64,000 nucleotides of DNA from GWF2-33-9 sp964500435 (lineage in GTDB: Bacteria > Bacteroidota > Ignavibacteria > Kapaibacteriales > UBA2268): NCBI GenBank assembly GCA_964500435.1, contig CAZCNL010000003.1, forward strand, positions 1 through 64,000, given 5' to 3'. Below the pieces are notes generated by a model that saw only the letters and a program-made list of their open reading frames with translations, was not told where the DNA came from and did not search any database. Below are positions 34,449 to 43,727 of this stretch, piece after piece (within the stretch, counting starts at the first letter, position 1; each line of letters opens with the position of its first letter). The translations under genes and the position numbers were made by a program.

Positions 34449-35366
34449 TTATTTATTATTCATTGCGTCTTGGTACATCATTGTATTTGTCGGGTCTAAG
34501 TAAATTAAATTGTTCCAAACTGAACTGCTTTGTTTGCCTTTGAACAATTGAGCAATTTCTTGAGCTTTTGCATCAAAGAAAATTTGTAAAAAGACGCTTG
34601 GACCACTCAATTTAGATTTCTTGAAATTAGCTAATTCGGTGATAATTGATTCAAGATTATTTAATCCTTTTTCTTTATCTGTTACCATAACATCTAAACC
34701 ATCAACGTAATATGCAAAGATGAGTTTTCTGAAATCTTCGTATCGTGGGTCTGCCATTTCAGAAATTAAAGAATAGCGGGTGAGTTCTCCAGGTGAGTAA
34801 TAAGTTTTGTAACCTTCTTTATTTAATGTTGCACCCATTTGAATAATTTGTCGAGCCTGGTTGAAATACTGTGTTCCATCAAGTTCTCCGTATGTATCAA
34901 AATCATAACCCAAAGCCATTAAAGCATAAAAGTCAATAAGAGATGTAAACTCATTAAAACGTGTAGGGTTATATGAAAGCATTGCACCTGTTTGGTATTC
35001 AAATTGCCAATTTCTATCTAATAACTTTAATGCGACTGATGAACCTTCATTATCGGTTCCACGGATTACCCTTCGAGACACAAATATAAGTTGTGCTGAA
35101 AAACGATTTTTATAACCACCAGTCAAATAAATACTTATATCAATTGGAATTTTCGGTCCATCCCAGGTAATATCAGTAAATCTTTGATTATTTAAATAAT
35201 TTTCAAGGTCAAATTTCAAATTAGTAACATAAGTTCGAGATTCAAAATCTAATTGTTCCATATCAACAGTCACTGTGGCTTTAAATTCTTGAGAATAAGA
35301 ATTCACAGTTAGTAAAATACTCAAAAAAAAGACTAAATATTTAATTTTTTTCACTTTAAAAACCAT
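34449..35366 (-). CDS. porD: PorD-like T9SS accessory protein (DUF4835)
   Basis: This 305-aa protein has a signal peptide (cleaved near SYSQ, about residue 26) and the DUF4835 fold of the T9SS component PorD. It starts with EFKATVTVDMEQL, continues with NQRFTDITWDGPKIPIDI, then SLIDFYALMALGYDFDTYGE, and ends with NLIYLDPTNTMMYQDA. PorD is needed for T9SS function in Porphyromonas, though its exact task is not settled. Its presence agrees with the many T9SS cargo genes here. It is transcribed away from the beta-barrel gene at 35401 from a shared 34-bp promoter gap. Confidence 0.88.
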   Translation of the reverse strand: MVFKVKKIKYLVFFLSILLTVNSYSQEFKATVTVDMEQLDFESRTYVTNLKFDLENYLNNQRFTDITWDGPKIPIDISIYLTGGYKNRFSAQLIFVSRRVIRGTDNEGSSVALKLLDRNWQFEYQTGAMLSYNPTRFNEFTSLIDFYALMALGYDFDTYGELDGTQYFNQARQIIQMGATLNKEGYKTYYSPGELTRYSLISEMADPRYEDFRKLIFAYYVDGLDVMVTDKEKGLNNLESIITELANFKKSKLSGPSVFLQIFFDAKAQEIAQLFKGKQSSSVWNNLIYLDPTNTMMYQDAMNNK

Positions 35367-35374
35367 TATTTTTA

Positions 35375-35391
35375 TTAATTTTACAAATTAA
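35375..35391. promoter_or_regulatory. Palindromic divergent promoter element (porD / barrel gene)
   Basis: TTAATTT-TAC-AAATTAA is a perfect 7-bp inverted repeat that fills half of the 34-bp gap between divergent starts. Read on either strand it contains the TAATTT(T)ACAA / TAATTTGTAA type element found ahead of other genes in the window. Confidence 0.4.
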
Positions 35392-35400
35392 GGAATTTCA

Positions 35401-36210
35401 ATGAAAATAAAATATATTTTTATTATTTTTATATTATTTCTTAGTGTTAGTAACGCACAAAAGCCATACTCATTGAATAATGTTTTAAATTTTGTGCCAA
35501 CTTCAATTGCTGCGATATCTTTTTTTGAAAATCCATACTTAAACAATACGGATGATACAACAAATTTGTGGTTTATTGGTCTTGCATACCAACCAGTAAA
35601 ACTGGGTTTTGACGAATTATCAAATAGTGCTTTAAATTTAAGATATTGTTTGAATAAAAAAATTGATTTACTGTTAGGTGCAAATTATTTTGGTTTTGAT
35701 TTATTTAACGAATTTTCTACGAGTTTATCGGGATTATATAAGTTTGATGATTTAACACTTGGAGGAACTATTTCATATAATAAAGCAACAGTAAAAGATT
35801 TTAATTCTGAGAGTATTGTAACATTTGATTTGCTTGGAAGAATGAATTTATCAACATATTTTACTGTTGGTTATTTATTAACAAATTTGAACAGAGCTTA
35901 TTATTCTTCATATTCTAAAACTGTTTACCAAAATGCGATTTTTTCAATTAATTATCATCCAATAGATAAGTTTAATTGTGAGTTCGGAGGAATATTGAGG
36001 CTCGGTTACCATCCAAGTGTTTTTTTGTCGACTAAATTTTTGATTATTAAGGATGTTATTTCTGCAAATTTGAAATTAAATTCATATCCACTTTATACTT
36101 CTATTGGTGTGTCTATTACTCCATTTTCTTGGTTCAACTTTGTAACTTATATTAATTATCTCGATAATTTCGGGTTCGATAGAACTTTTCTTTCAGAATT
36201 TAAATGGTAA
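35401..36210 (+). CDS. Probable outer-membrane beta-barrel protein
   Basis: This 269-aa protein has a signal peptide (1-19, SNAQ) and then alternating amphipathic strands with many Tyr/Phe/Asn residues (for example KKIDLLLGANYFGFD, LTLGGTISYN, FTVGYLLTNLN). It ends in Trp (SEFKW), as outer-membrane barrels often end in an aromatic residue. It resembles the PorV/PorQ-type barrels of T9SS in general pattern, but the match is not clear enough to name it. It shares a divergent promoter with porD, which supports an envelope or T9SS link. Confidence 0.7.
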   Translation: MKIKYIFIIFILFLSVSNAQKPYSLNNVLNFVPTSIAAISFFENPYLNNTDDTTNLWFIGLAYQPVKLGFDELSNSALNLRYCLNKKIDLLLGANYFGFDLFNEFSTSLSGLYKFDDLTLGGTISYNKATVKDFNSESIVTFDLLGRMNLSTYFTVGYLLTNLNRAYYSSYSKTVYQNAIFSINYHPIDKFNCEFGGILRLGYHPSVFLSTKFLIIKDVISANLKLNSYPLYTSIGVSITPFSWFNFVTYINYLDNFGFDRTFLSEFKW

Positions 36211-36259
36211 GCGATTTTATTCGTTATTATAAAAAAAATAAATTGAAAAATAGGAAATT

Positions 36260-37177
36260 ATGAATAAGATAATACAATACTTATTTTTTACAGCTATATT
36301 TTTAATAACAAGTTGCAATTCAAGTAATATAACAGCAAATTATATTGTCTCAAGTTTACCACTTCAAATGATTTTGCAAGAAATAGTCGGTACGGTCGGA
36401 AAAGTTGAATATATTGTGCCAGTCGGTGCCTCGCCCCATACATATTCACCAAAACCCTCAGATGCTATGAAAGTTTCAAAAGCAACTGCATTTTTTTTTG
36501 TTTCGAATCAAATGGATGGGTGGGCCAACAATTTTAATATAAAAAATAAAATTGAAATAATAAGATTAATTCCCAAAAATATGCTTTTGTTAAAATCTAA
36601 ATTCAATGTTACTCACAATGATGAAGTTGACGATAATACACAAGCTAAAACGGAAGACAACGATTACACTAATTATGATTCGCATTTTTGGACTGATCCG
36701 GTTGTTGTTAAAAGTTTAGTCAAAATTTTGATTGATACACTTTCGAAAATTGACCCTCAAAATGCAAACTTATATAAATCAAATGGCGAAGCTTTTATCA
36801 ATAAATTAGATGTTCTTGATAAACAAGTTGCTAATTTATTACAAAATATAAAAGATAAGCCAATATTCTTATTTCATCCAAGCTTTTTATATTTGATAAA
36901 CAGATATCATTTAACTTATGGCGGTTCCATTGAAAGAAATCCTGGACAAGAAGCTTCTCCAAAATTTTTATATGATATAATTGAAAAAATTAAAAAATCG
37001 GGTGTTAAAGCAATTTTTTCCGAACCGCAATTGCCAGATAAACCAGCAAAGATTATTGCCGAGCAAGCAGTTGTTAATGTTTACTTATTAGATCCGATTG
37101 GTGGACAGAACAATCGTATGAACTATAATGATTTTCTTTTATATAATGTAAACAAATTGAAGGAAGCTCTTGAATAA
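36260..37177 (+). CDS. ZnuA-like metal-binding lipoprotein
   Basis: This 305-aa substrate-binding protein of the zinc/manganese ABC importer family (cluster A-I) has a lipobox LITSC (C19). The four expected metal ligands are present: H59 (GASPHTYSP), H141 (DSHFWTDP), H205 (LFHPSFLYL) and D277 (LLDPIGG). The loop before H141 is rich in Asp and Asn rather than His, as seen in some zinc-type members. No permease or ATPase gene lies nearby, so its partners are encoded elsewhere. Its end overlaps the DUF5683 gene by 8 bp. Confidence 0.9.
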   Translation: MNKIIQYLFFTAIFLITSCNSSNITANYIVSSLPLQMILQEIVGTVGKVEYIVPVGASPHTYSPKPSDAMKVSKATAFFFVSNQMDGWANNFNIKNKIEIIRLIPKNMLLLKSKFNVTHNDEVDDNTQAKTEDNDYTNYDSHFWTDPVVVKSLVKILIDTLSKIDPQNANLYKSNGEAFINKLDVLDKQVANLLQNIKDKPIFLFHPSFLYLINRYHLTYGGSIERNPGQEASPKFLYDIIEKIKKSGVKAIFSEPQLPDKPAKIIAEQAVVNVYLLDPIGGQNNRMNYNDFLLYNVNKLKEALE

Positions 37178-37721
37178 ATACATCTTAATATTGCTTCTAT
37201 TACTGTATTTTTGTTTGAACACTCATTTATTATATTCAAGTGATAATGAGGTTAATACAAATATCGACTCAAATTTATCTTTGAAAACACAAATTTCAAA
37301 GCTTGATACAACAAATAAAAAGAGTGCAACAGGTGCAGTTTTACGTTCACTTGCATTGCCAGGGTGGGGGCAATATTATGTGGAATCATATTGGAAGGCG
37401 CCCATTTTTGTTGCGGCATACGGCACTGTTATCTTCTTCATCATTGATAATAATAACAAGTACAATCTTGCTGCTGATGAATATGCATCCTACACAGGGT
37501 CAGATTTAGCCCACAAAGATTTTTTATACAGGAAAAGAGAGTATTTCCGAGATTACCGTGATTTGAACATATTGTACCTTGCAGGAATTTATCTCATTTC
37601 TGCAATTGATGCTTATGTTGGAGCTAATTTATATGGCTTCAATGTTGATGATAATTTAGCAATAAATTGGAATATAAATAAGATTGGAAATCCAGAATTA
37701 ACAATGAAAATAAAATTTTAA
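37170..37721 (+). CDS. DUF5683 family membrane protein
   Basis: This 183-aa protein has a TTG start; no ATG is available near the N-terminal hydrophobic segment. It carries the DUF5683 signature SLALPGWGQYYVESYWKAP (about 64-82), followed by two hydrophobic helices (near 83-95 and 131-148). The family is found mainly in Bacteroidota and relatives and its role is unknown. The start overlaps the end of the ZnuA-like gene, so the two are translationally coupled, but a functional link is not established. Confidence 0.82.
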   Translation: MNKYILILLLLLYFCLNTHLLYSSDNEVNTNIDSNLSLKTQISKLDTTNKKSATGAVLRSLALPGWGQYYVESYWKAPIFVAAYGTVIFFIIDNNNKYNLAADEYASYTGSDLAHKDFLYRKREYFRDYRDLNILYLAGIYLISAIDAYVGANLYGFNVDDNLAINWNINKIGNPELTMKIKF

Positions 37722-37745
37722 TCATTAAAAATTAAAGGCAAAAAA

Positions 37746-38999
37746 ATGTCAGAATCAGTATTGGACAAATTTTTAAGATACGTAAAAATCGACACTCGCT
37801 CAGATGACTCGTCAGAAACTACACCAAGTACGATGAAGCAATTCGATTTGGGAAGATTGTTGCAAAAAGAATTGTTGGAATTAGGTCTTAAGGATGCCGA
37901 AATAGATGAGCATTGCTATGTAATGGCAACAATTCCATCAAATTTACCAGCAAATCATCCCGCATATGGAAAAGTTCCAACAATTGGATTTGTGGCTCAT
38001 ATCGATACTTCACCGGATGTAACCGGAGAAAATGTAAATCCCCAAATAATCGAAAATTATCAAGGTGGTGATATTGTACTACCTGCCGATAATTCAATTG
38101 TAATCACAATGGCTGAAAATCCAGCATTAAAAAAATGTATTGGTCATACATTGGTAACGACGGATGGTACTACATTGCTTGGTGCAGACGATAAAGCAGG
38201 TGTAGCCGCAATAATGAAATTAGCAGAAGATTTAATGAAAAATGATTCTATCTTACATGGCGATATTAGAATCGGATTTACTCCTGATGAAGAGATTGGT
38301 CAGGGTACAAAGTATTTCGATATTAACAAATTCGGATGTAAATATGCATACACAGTTGATGGCGAAATGCCTGGTGAATTAAATAAAGAAACATTTAGTG
38401 CAAACGGTGGAGTCATAAAAATTAAAGGGCGAGATATTCATCCAGGTTCAGCCAAGGATATTATGGTCAATGCTGCAAGAGTTGCGGCCGAAATTGTTGC
38501 TCGTTTCCCGAAAGATATGGCACCTGAAACAACAGAAGGACATCAACCATACATTCATCCGCATACTATGGAAGGAACAGTTGGAAATGCCTCAATTAAA
38601 ATTTTATTCCGAGATTTTAAAACTGCAGGTTTGACTGTTCAAAAGGAAATTGTAGAAAAAATAATCGCTGAAGTTCAAGCACTTTATCCAAAAGCTGAAA
38701 TTGAATTTGAAGTAAAAGAGCAATATCGCAATATGTTAGATTCACTCGAAGAAGTTCCCGAAGTGTTAGATAATTTATTTGAAGCAGCACAACAAGCTGG
38801 AACAAATCCATATTGGAAACCTATTCGTGGAGGTACTGACGGTTCACGATTAACAGAAATGGGTTTGCCGACTCCAAATATATACAATGGAGGTCAAAAT
38901 TTCCACAGTAAAAACGAATGGCTTTCTGTTAACGCACTCGAAAAAAATGTTGAAACTTTGAAAAATCTCGTTAAAATCTACGTTGAGAAGGCAAAATAA
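37746..38999 (+). CDS. pepT: Peptidase T (tripeptide aminopeptidase)
   Basis: This 417-aa protein of the M20 metallopeptidase family has the expected di-zinc site elements: H85 and D87 in AHIDTSPD, the bridging Asp in GADDKAG, the catalytic Glu pair in TPDEEIG, and DGE in YTVDGEMPG. A C-terminal GGTDGS motif and a His in NFHSKNEW follow. Length is normal for PepT. It removes the N-terminal residue from tripeptides in the cytoplasm. The photolyase gene starts 3 bp after its stop. Confidence 0.95.
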   Translation: MSESVLDKFLRYVKIDTRSDDSSETTPSTMKQFDLGRLLQKELLELGLKDAEIDEHCYVMATIPSNLPANHPAYGKVPTIGFVAHIDTSPDVTGENVNPQIIENYQGGDIVLPADNSIVITMAENPALKKCIGHTLVTTDGTTLLGADDKAGVAAIMKLAEDLMKNDSILHGDIRIGFTPDEEIGQGTKYFDINKFGCKYAYTVDGEMPGELNKETFSANGGVIKIKGRDIHPGSAKDIMVNAARVAAEIVARFPKDMAPETTEGHQPYIHPHTMEGTVGNASIKILFRDFKTAGLTVQKEIVEKIIAEVQALYPKAEIEFEVKEQYRNMLDSLEEVPEVLDNLFEAAQQAGTNPYWKPIRGGTDGSRLTEMGLPTPNIYNGGQNFHSKNEWLSVNALEKNVETLKNLVKIYVEKAK

Positions 39000-39002
39000 T
39001 TG

Positions 39003-40358
39003 ATGAAAGTCAATTCTAAAAGAATAAGATTGTTACAAGACGGGACTACCAAAAGTGGTCCCGTTGTTTATTGGATGAGTAGAGACCAAAGAATTGATGA
39101 TAATTGGGCTGTTCATTTTTCAATAGAATTAAGCAAGAAATTGAAGCAACCAATTATTATAATTTTCAATTTAATTGATAATTTCCCATCTGCAAATTTA
39201 AGGAATTATGAATTTTTACTTCAAGGTTTGAAAGAACAACAAATTAAAGCTGAAAGTCTCAATATTCCATTAATTTTGCTTTTTGGGAAGCCTGAAATTG
39301 AAATTGTGGATTTTATTAATAAAGTAAAAGCATCCAACTTAATTTCAGATTTCGATCCTCTAAAAATTAAAAGGATTTGGAAAAAAGAAATAGCCAAAAG
39401 AATTGATATTCCTTTTTGGGAAGTTGATGCTCACAATGTTGTTCCTGCATTGCTCGTATCCCAGAAACAGGAATTTGGAGCATATACACTAAGACCAAAA
39501 TTGCATAAATTTCTTAATGAATTTTTAGAACCTTTCTTACCACTTGAAAAACAAGAATTTATATATGATATAAACTTTGAACAAATAGATGTTGGAAAAA
39601 TAACAGAAATTCTTAAAATTGATAAAGAAGTAATGCCATTAAAAAATATAATTGCTGGCGAGGAAGCGGCTTTTGATACACTTTATCGATTCATAAGTTA
39701 CAAAATCGAAAAATATGATGAATGCAGGAATAATCCCAATTTAGATTACCAATCAGGTTTATCACCGTATCTTCATTATGGTCAGATTTCATCTCAAAGA
39801 GTAGCGCTCGAGGTTTTGAATTCAAATGCCAATGAACAAAGCAAGCAAGCATTTCTGGAAGAATTGATTGTAAGAAAGGAATTATCGGATAATTTTTGTT
39901 ATTATAATAAAAATTATGATAATTTCGAAGGTTTTCCAGATTGGGCAAAAGCAAGTTTGAATAGCCATCGAGCAGATAAACGAGAACATATTTATACATT
40001 TGAGCAATTTGAAAATGCAGAAACAAGTGACGAATTATGGAATGCCGCTCAAAAAGAAATGATATTAACAGGAAAGATGCACGGATATATGCGTATGTAT
40101 TGGGCAAAGAAAATTTTGGAATGGACTAATACACCAGAAGAAGCAATGAAAATTGCGATTAAATTAAATGACAAATACTCTATTGATGGACGTGATGCAA
40201 ACGGATATACTGGAATTGCTTGGTCTATCGGTGGTGTTCACGACCGTGCTTGGTTTGAGCGTCCTATTTTCGGAAAAATAAGATATATGAATTATAACGG
40301 TGCGAAGAAAAAGTTCGATGTTGATGCTTACACAAGAAAAATCAAGAATTTAAAGTAA
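39003..40358 (+). CDS. phr: Class II CPD photolyase
   Basis: This 451-aa protein (ATG at 39003; a TTG directly before it would add one residue) has the class II DNA photolyase pattern. The N-terminal Rossmann domain reads VVYWMSRDQRIDDNWA. The C-terminal FAD domain holds LHYGQISSQR, ELIVRKELSDNFCYYN, MHGYMRMYWAKKILEW, DGRDANGYTGIAWSIGG and HDRAWFERPIFGKIRYM. It repairs cyclobutane pyrimidine dimers using light. It suggests a habitat that is at least sometimes lit. It is read through from pepT. Confidence 0.93.
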   Translation: MKVNSKRIRLLQDGTTKSGPVVYWMSRDQRIDDNWAVHFSIELSKKLKQPIIIIFNLIDNFPSANLRNYEFLLQGLKEQQIKAESLNIPLILLFGKPEIEIVDFINKVKASNLISDFDPLKIKRIWKKEIAKRIDIPFWEVDAHNVVPALLVSQKQEFGAYTLRPKLHKFLNEFLEPFLPLEKQEFIYDINFEQIDVGKITEILKIDKEVMPLKNIIAGEEAAFDTLYRFISYKIEKYDECRNNPNLDYQSGLSPYLHYGQISSQRVALEVLNSNANEQSKQAFLEELIVRKELSDNFCYYNKNYDNFEGFPDWAKASLNSHRADKREHIYTFEQFENAETSDELWNAAQKEMILTGKMHGYMRMYWAKKILEWTNTPEEAMKIAIKLNDKYSIDGRDANGYTGIAWSIGGVHDRAWFERPIFGKIRYMNYNGAKKKFDVDAYTRKIKNLK

Positions 40359-40420
40359 TAAAAAATATTAAAATATAGAATGAGATTAAAGTTAAATAAA
40401 CTTATTTTCTTAAATTTCAT

Positions 40421-40430
40421 TAATTTGCAA
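40421..40430 (+). promoter_or_regulatory. Putative -7 promoter element (TAATTTGCAA)
   Basis: TAATTTGCAA lies 28 bp before the LysS ATG and belongs to the TAATTTRCAA group also found at 6704 and 59074. Confidence 0.35.
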
Positions 40431-40457
40431 GTTTATAAAAAAGTATAATTGATAAAA

Positions 40458-41957
40458 ATGGAAAGAACAGAACAACAAATTAGAAGACTTGAAGAACTTG
40501 AATTACTTGAAAAAGATGGATTCAATGCTTTCCCGTATTCTTTCGACAAAACGCATAATGCAGTTGATATCTTAAATTCATACAATGATGAAACTGCTGA
40601 ATTATTTTCAAATGTCTCTGTTGCGGGACGCATTATGACAATTCGCAGAATGGGGAAAGCAAGCTTTTGTCATATTTTGGACCAAACAGGAAAGATTCAA
40701 ATTTACTTAAAAAAAGATGATATACCTGAATTTTATGATAAATTTAAATTACTCGATATTGGAGATATAATCGGAGTACAAGGTTTTGTATTTAGAACCA
40801 AAACAGGGGAAATATCAATTCATTCGAAAAACGTACAATTACTTTGCAAATCAGTAACCCCTTTGCCAGTTGCCAAGGAAGAAATAGATGAAAATGGAAA
40901 TAAAATAGTTTATGACGCCTTTACTGATAAAGAAACAAGATATCGTCAGAGATATATTGATTTAATCGTAAATTATGACATCAGAAAAACCTTTATTAAT
41001 CGCTCCAAAATAATTAGTGAAATGCGGCGATATTTTGATTCGAAAGGTTGGTTGGAAGTAGAAACTCCAATATTACAGCCAATTTATGGAGGTGCCACCG
41101 CTCGTCCATTTGTAACTCACCATAATGCACTTGATATCCCACTTTATTTAAGAATTGCTGATGAATTATATTTAAAAAGATTAATCGTTGGTGGTTTTGA
41201 AGGTGTTTATGAAATAAGTAAGAATTTCCGAAACGAAGGAATGGATAAGATGCATAATCCCGAATATACTGCTATGGAAATTTATATTGCATATAAGGAT
41301 TATAATTGGATGATGGAAATGACGGAAGATTTAATTCATACAATTGCAAAAAATGTTTTTGGGACTACTAATTTTATTTACGATGGCAAGGAAATCTCAT
41401 TCGAAAAGCCATTTAGAAGAGCAAAAATGTTCGATTTATTCCAAGAATATACAGGAGTAAATTTCAGAGGAATAAGTTATGATGAATTACAGTCCTATAT
41501 TAGCAAATATGATTTGGAAATACCGCCTAATTCGTCATATACTAAAATTTTAGATGAAATTTTTAGCGAAAAAGTCCAACCACACTTAATTCAGCCAACC
41601 TTCGTTACTGATTATCCAATTGAAATTTCACCACTTGCCAAGAAACATCGCACAGAACAAGGATTAGTAGAACGTTTTGAACTTTTTGTTAATGGTGGTG
41701 AACTTGCTAATGCTTTTTCTGAACTTAATGACCCAAGAGACCAAAGACAAAGATTAGAAGAGCAAGCCAAAGAAAGAGCAAAAGGTGATGATGAAGCAAT
41801 GGTATTGGACGAAGATTTTTTAAATGCACTTGAAATTGGAATGCCTCCAACCGCAGGTTTAGGAATTGGAATTGACAGATTAGTTATGATTTTGACAGGC
41901 CAAACTTCAATTCGAGATGTATTGTTGTTTCCTACAATGAGACCGGAAAAAAGTTAA
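40458..41957 (+). CDS. lysS: Lysine--tRNA ligase (class II)
   Basis: This 499-aa protein (ATG at 40458 preferred to the TTG at 40449) has normal class II LysRS layout. An N-terminal OB-fold domain (about 50-145) binds the anticodon. The catalytic core follows, with motif 1 around GWLEVETPILQPIYGGATARPF, motif 2 FRNEGMDKMHNPEYTAMEIY, and motif 3 GLGIGIDRLVM. It attaches lysine to tRNA-Lys. Confidence 0.97.
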   Translation: MERTEQQIRRLEELELLEKDGFNAFPYSFDKTHNAVDILNSYNDETAELFSNVSVAGRIMTIRRMGKASFCHILDQTGKIQIYLKKDDIPEFYDKFKLLDIGDIIGVQGFVFRTKTGEISIHSKNVQLLCKSVTPLPVAKEEIDENGNKIVYDAFTDKETRYRQRYIDLIVNYDIRKTFINRSKIISEMRRYFDSKGWLEVETPILQPIYGGATARPFVTHHNALDIPLYLRIADELYLKRLIVGGFEGVYEISKNFRNEGMDKMHNPEYTAMEIYIAYKDYNWMMEMTEDLIHTIAKNVFGTTNFIYDGKEISFEKPFRRAKMFDLFQEYTGVNFRGISYDELQSYISKYDLEIPPNSSYTKILDEIFSEKVQPHLIQPTFVTDYPIEISPLAKKHRTEQGLVERFELFVNGGELANAFSELNDPRDQRQRLEEQAKERAKGDDEAMVLDEDFLNALEIGMPPTAGLGIGIDRLVMILTGQTSIRDVLLFPTMRPEKS

Positions 41958-41990
41958 GATAAATTAAATTATACAATGTCCCTCAATGTT

Positions 41991-42020
41991 ATGTCCGATT
42001 AAATTCAATCGGACATTTTT
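41991..42020 (+). terminator. Terminator after lysS
   Basis: ATGTCCGATT (41991-42000) pairs with AATCGGACAT (42007-42016) and is followed by T residues. It is a perfect 10-bp stem. Confidence 0.9.
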
Positions 42021-42204
42021 ATATGAAAATAATGGAAATCTTTTTTCATCAATTTTATTTAATATCAATTCTTGTCAAAATATTACTAAGTAAATTTTTT
42101 TTATTAAATTTGAATTAATATTTCTTTTAAAAACAGACCAATTAAGTTTTTAGCTCATTTTTTCTATTTAATTCAATTATATTTATAAGTTTTAAGTTTT
42201 AAGT

Positions 42205-43446
42205 ATGAAAAAAATAATTTTAATTTTTATTTTCTTCCCAATGATATTATTATCTCAAGAGGAAAAACAAATAGAGGAAATACGTAATAATAGTATAAAA
42301 ATATTTATCGATTGCAACCGATGTGATAATGATTATATTCGCAGAGAAATTCAGTTTGTGAATTATGTGCGTATTCAACAAGATGCCGACGTTTATATAT
42401 TAGTTACACAGCAAAGCACTGCGTCGCATGGATTTGAATTCGTATTTTATTTTATCGGACAAAATAAATTTGAAGGAGTAAATGATACATTGAACTTAAC
42501 TTCAAATTTAAATGAAACAACTGATGATATACGGCAAAATATGGTGCAAATAATCAAATTAGGATTGATTAAATATGTATCTAAAACAGAAGTTTCTAAA
42601 TTTATTTCAATAAATATAAATTTACCTGAACGAAAAGAAGAAATTGTAGATAAGTGGAATCAATGGTATTTTAAGATTTCATCAGATATTTATACAAGTG
42701 GAGAAAAAATGTTTAGTTCATTAAATATTTGGTCAAATATCTCTGCAAGTAAAATTAATAATGATTGGAAATATCAATTTTCACTATCAAATAGTTATAG
42801 CAATTCTCATTATAAATTAGACGATACTACAACAATTATTTCTGAAACACAGAGTTATTCATTTTATAATCTAATTGTTAAAAGTATTGACGAGCACTGG
42901 TCTTTTGGCGAAGAAATAAATTTGAAGTCAAGTAGTTATTCCAACTATAAATTAACTGCTTCATTTATTCCTGCAATTGAATTCAATATTTTCCCATTTA
43001 GTGAATCTTCAAGAAGGGAATTTCGTTTCTTTTACGGAATTGGAATAAAACAAAACTATTATATTGACACAACCATTTATCTTAAAACCCAAGAGTTGCT
43101 TTTCTTACAATCACTAAAAATGGGATTTCAAAAAATTGAACAATGGGGCTCTGCTTCATTTTATGTTTATTGGTCTAATTATTTGAGTAATTTCAAATTA
43201 AACAATTTATCTTTAAATAGCTATATAAGTTGGAGGATATTTGGCGGTCTTTCCTTCAATATGAACGGTGGAATATCATTTATTCATGACCAAATAAATC
43301 TTCGAAAATCTACTGCTTCAAGTGAAGAAATTCTTACAAGGCAAAGACAATTGGAATCTCAATATAGTTATTGGCTTTCTGGTGGCATTTCTTATTCATT
43401 TGGTTCCATTTATAATAACATTGTAAACCCTCGATTTGATTTATAG
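42205..43446 (+). CDS. Probable outer-membrane protein, unrecognised family
   Basis: This 413-aa protein has a signal peptide (about 1-18, ending LLSQ). Residues about 28-130 form a compact alpha/beta-looking domain with two cysteines close together (FIDCNRCDNDYIRREI). Residues about 150-413 are made of amphipathic strands (FKISSDIYTSG, WKYQFSLSNSYSNSHYKL, SFGEEINLKSSSYSNYKL) and look like a 12-strand-sized beta-barrel. I recognise no named family. It is monocistronic, between a terminator and the long upstream region of the TonB receptor gene. Confidence 0.7.
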   Translation: MKKIILIFIFFPMILLSQEEKQIEEIRNNSIKIFIDCNRCDNDYIRREIQFVNYVRIQQDADVYILVTQQSTASHGFEFVFYFIGQNKFEGVNDTLNLTSNLNETTDDIRQNMVQIIKLGLIKYVSKTEVSKFISININLPERKEEIVDKWNQWYFKISSDIYTSGEKMFSSLNIWSNISASKINNDWKYQFSLSNSYSNSHYKLDDTTTIISETQSYSFYNLIVKSIDEHWSFGEEINLKSSSYSNYKLTASFIPAIEFNIFPFSESSRREFRFFYGIGIKQNYYIDTTIYLKTQELLFLQSLKMGFQKIEQWGSASFYVYWSNYLSNFKLNNLSLNSYISWRIFGGLSFNMNGGISFIHDQINLRKSTASSEEILTRQRQLESQYSYWLSGGISYSFGSIYNNIVNPRFDL

Positions 43447-43602
43447 TTTTCAAAGGTTGCTTTTGAAAATTTTCATATAAAATGATAAAGACATCTATTG
43501 AAATTCCTTTTTAACTCTCTATAAATTAATACTGTGTAATTTTAATTTTTTTATTAAGTGGAAAACTTGTTTATTTATTTAACTATCTGCAATATATATA
43601 TT

Positions 43603-43648
43603 TATAACATTGTTAATATACATTAACTTAACTTTAACATATTTTAAC
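43603..43648 (+). promoter_or_regulatory. Helically phased TTAAC direct repeats before the TonB receptor
   Basis: Units TATAAC (43603), TTAAT (43613), TTAAC (43623), TTAAC (43634) and TTAAC (43644) recur every 10-11 bp, with one extra TTAAC at 43628. Same-face direct repeats with this spacing are typical of OmpR/PhoB-family response-regulator sites. The array ends 79 bp before the ATG. Confidence 0.4.
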
Positions 43649-43727
43649 TTGAACCAAACATAAACTAAATACTAAAAGAGGAATTTTGTATTATGATTAT
43701 TTGGTTGATTAATTATTAGGTTAAGTT

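Noticed and set aside
37170..37177. Possible frameshift or gene fusion between the ZnuA-like and DUF5683 genes
   Set aside because: Both proteins are complete, the first with a normal end and the second with its own TTG start and hydrophobic N terminus. An 8-bp overlap is ordinary operon packing.
39691..40107. 138-aa minus-strand frame inside the photolyase gene
   Set aside because: It is antisense to conserved photolyase motifs, and its composition is that of a shadow frame.
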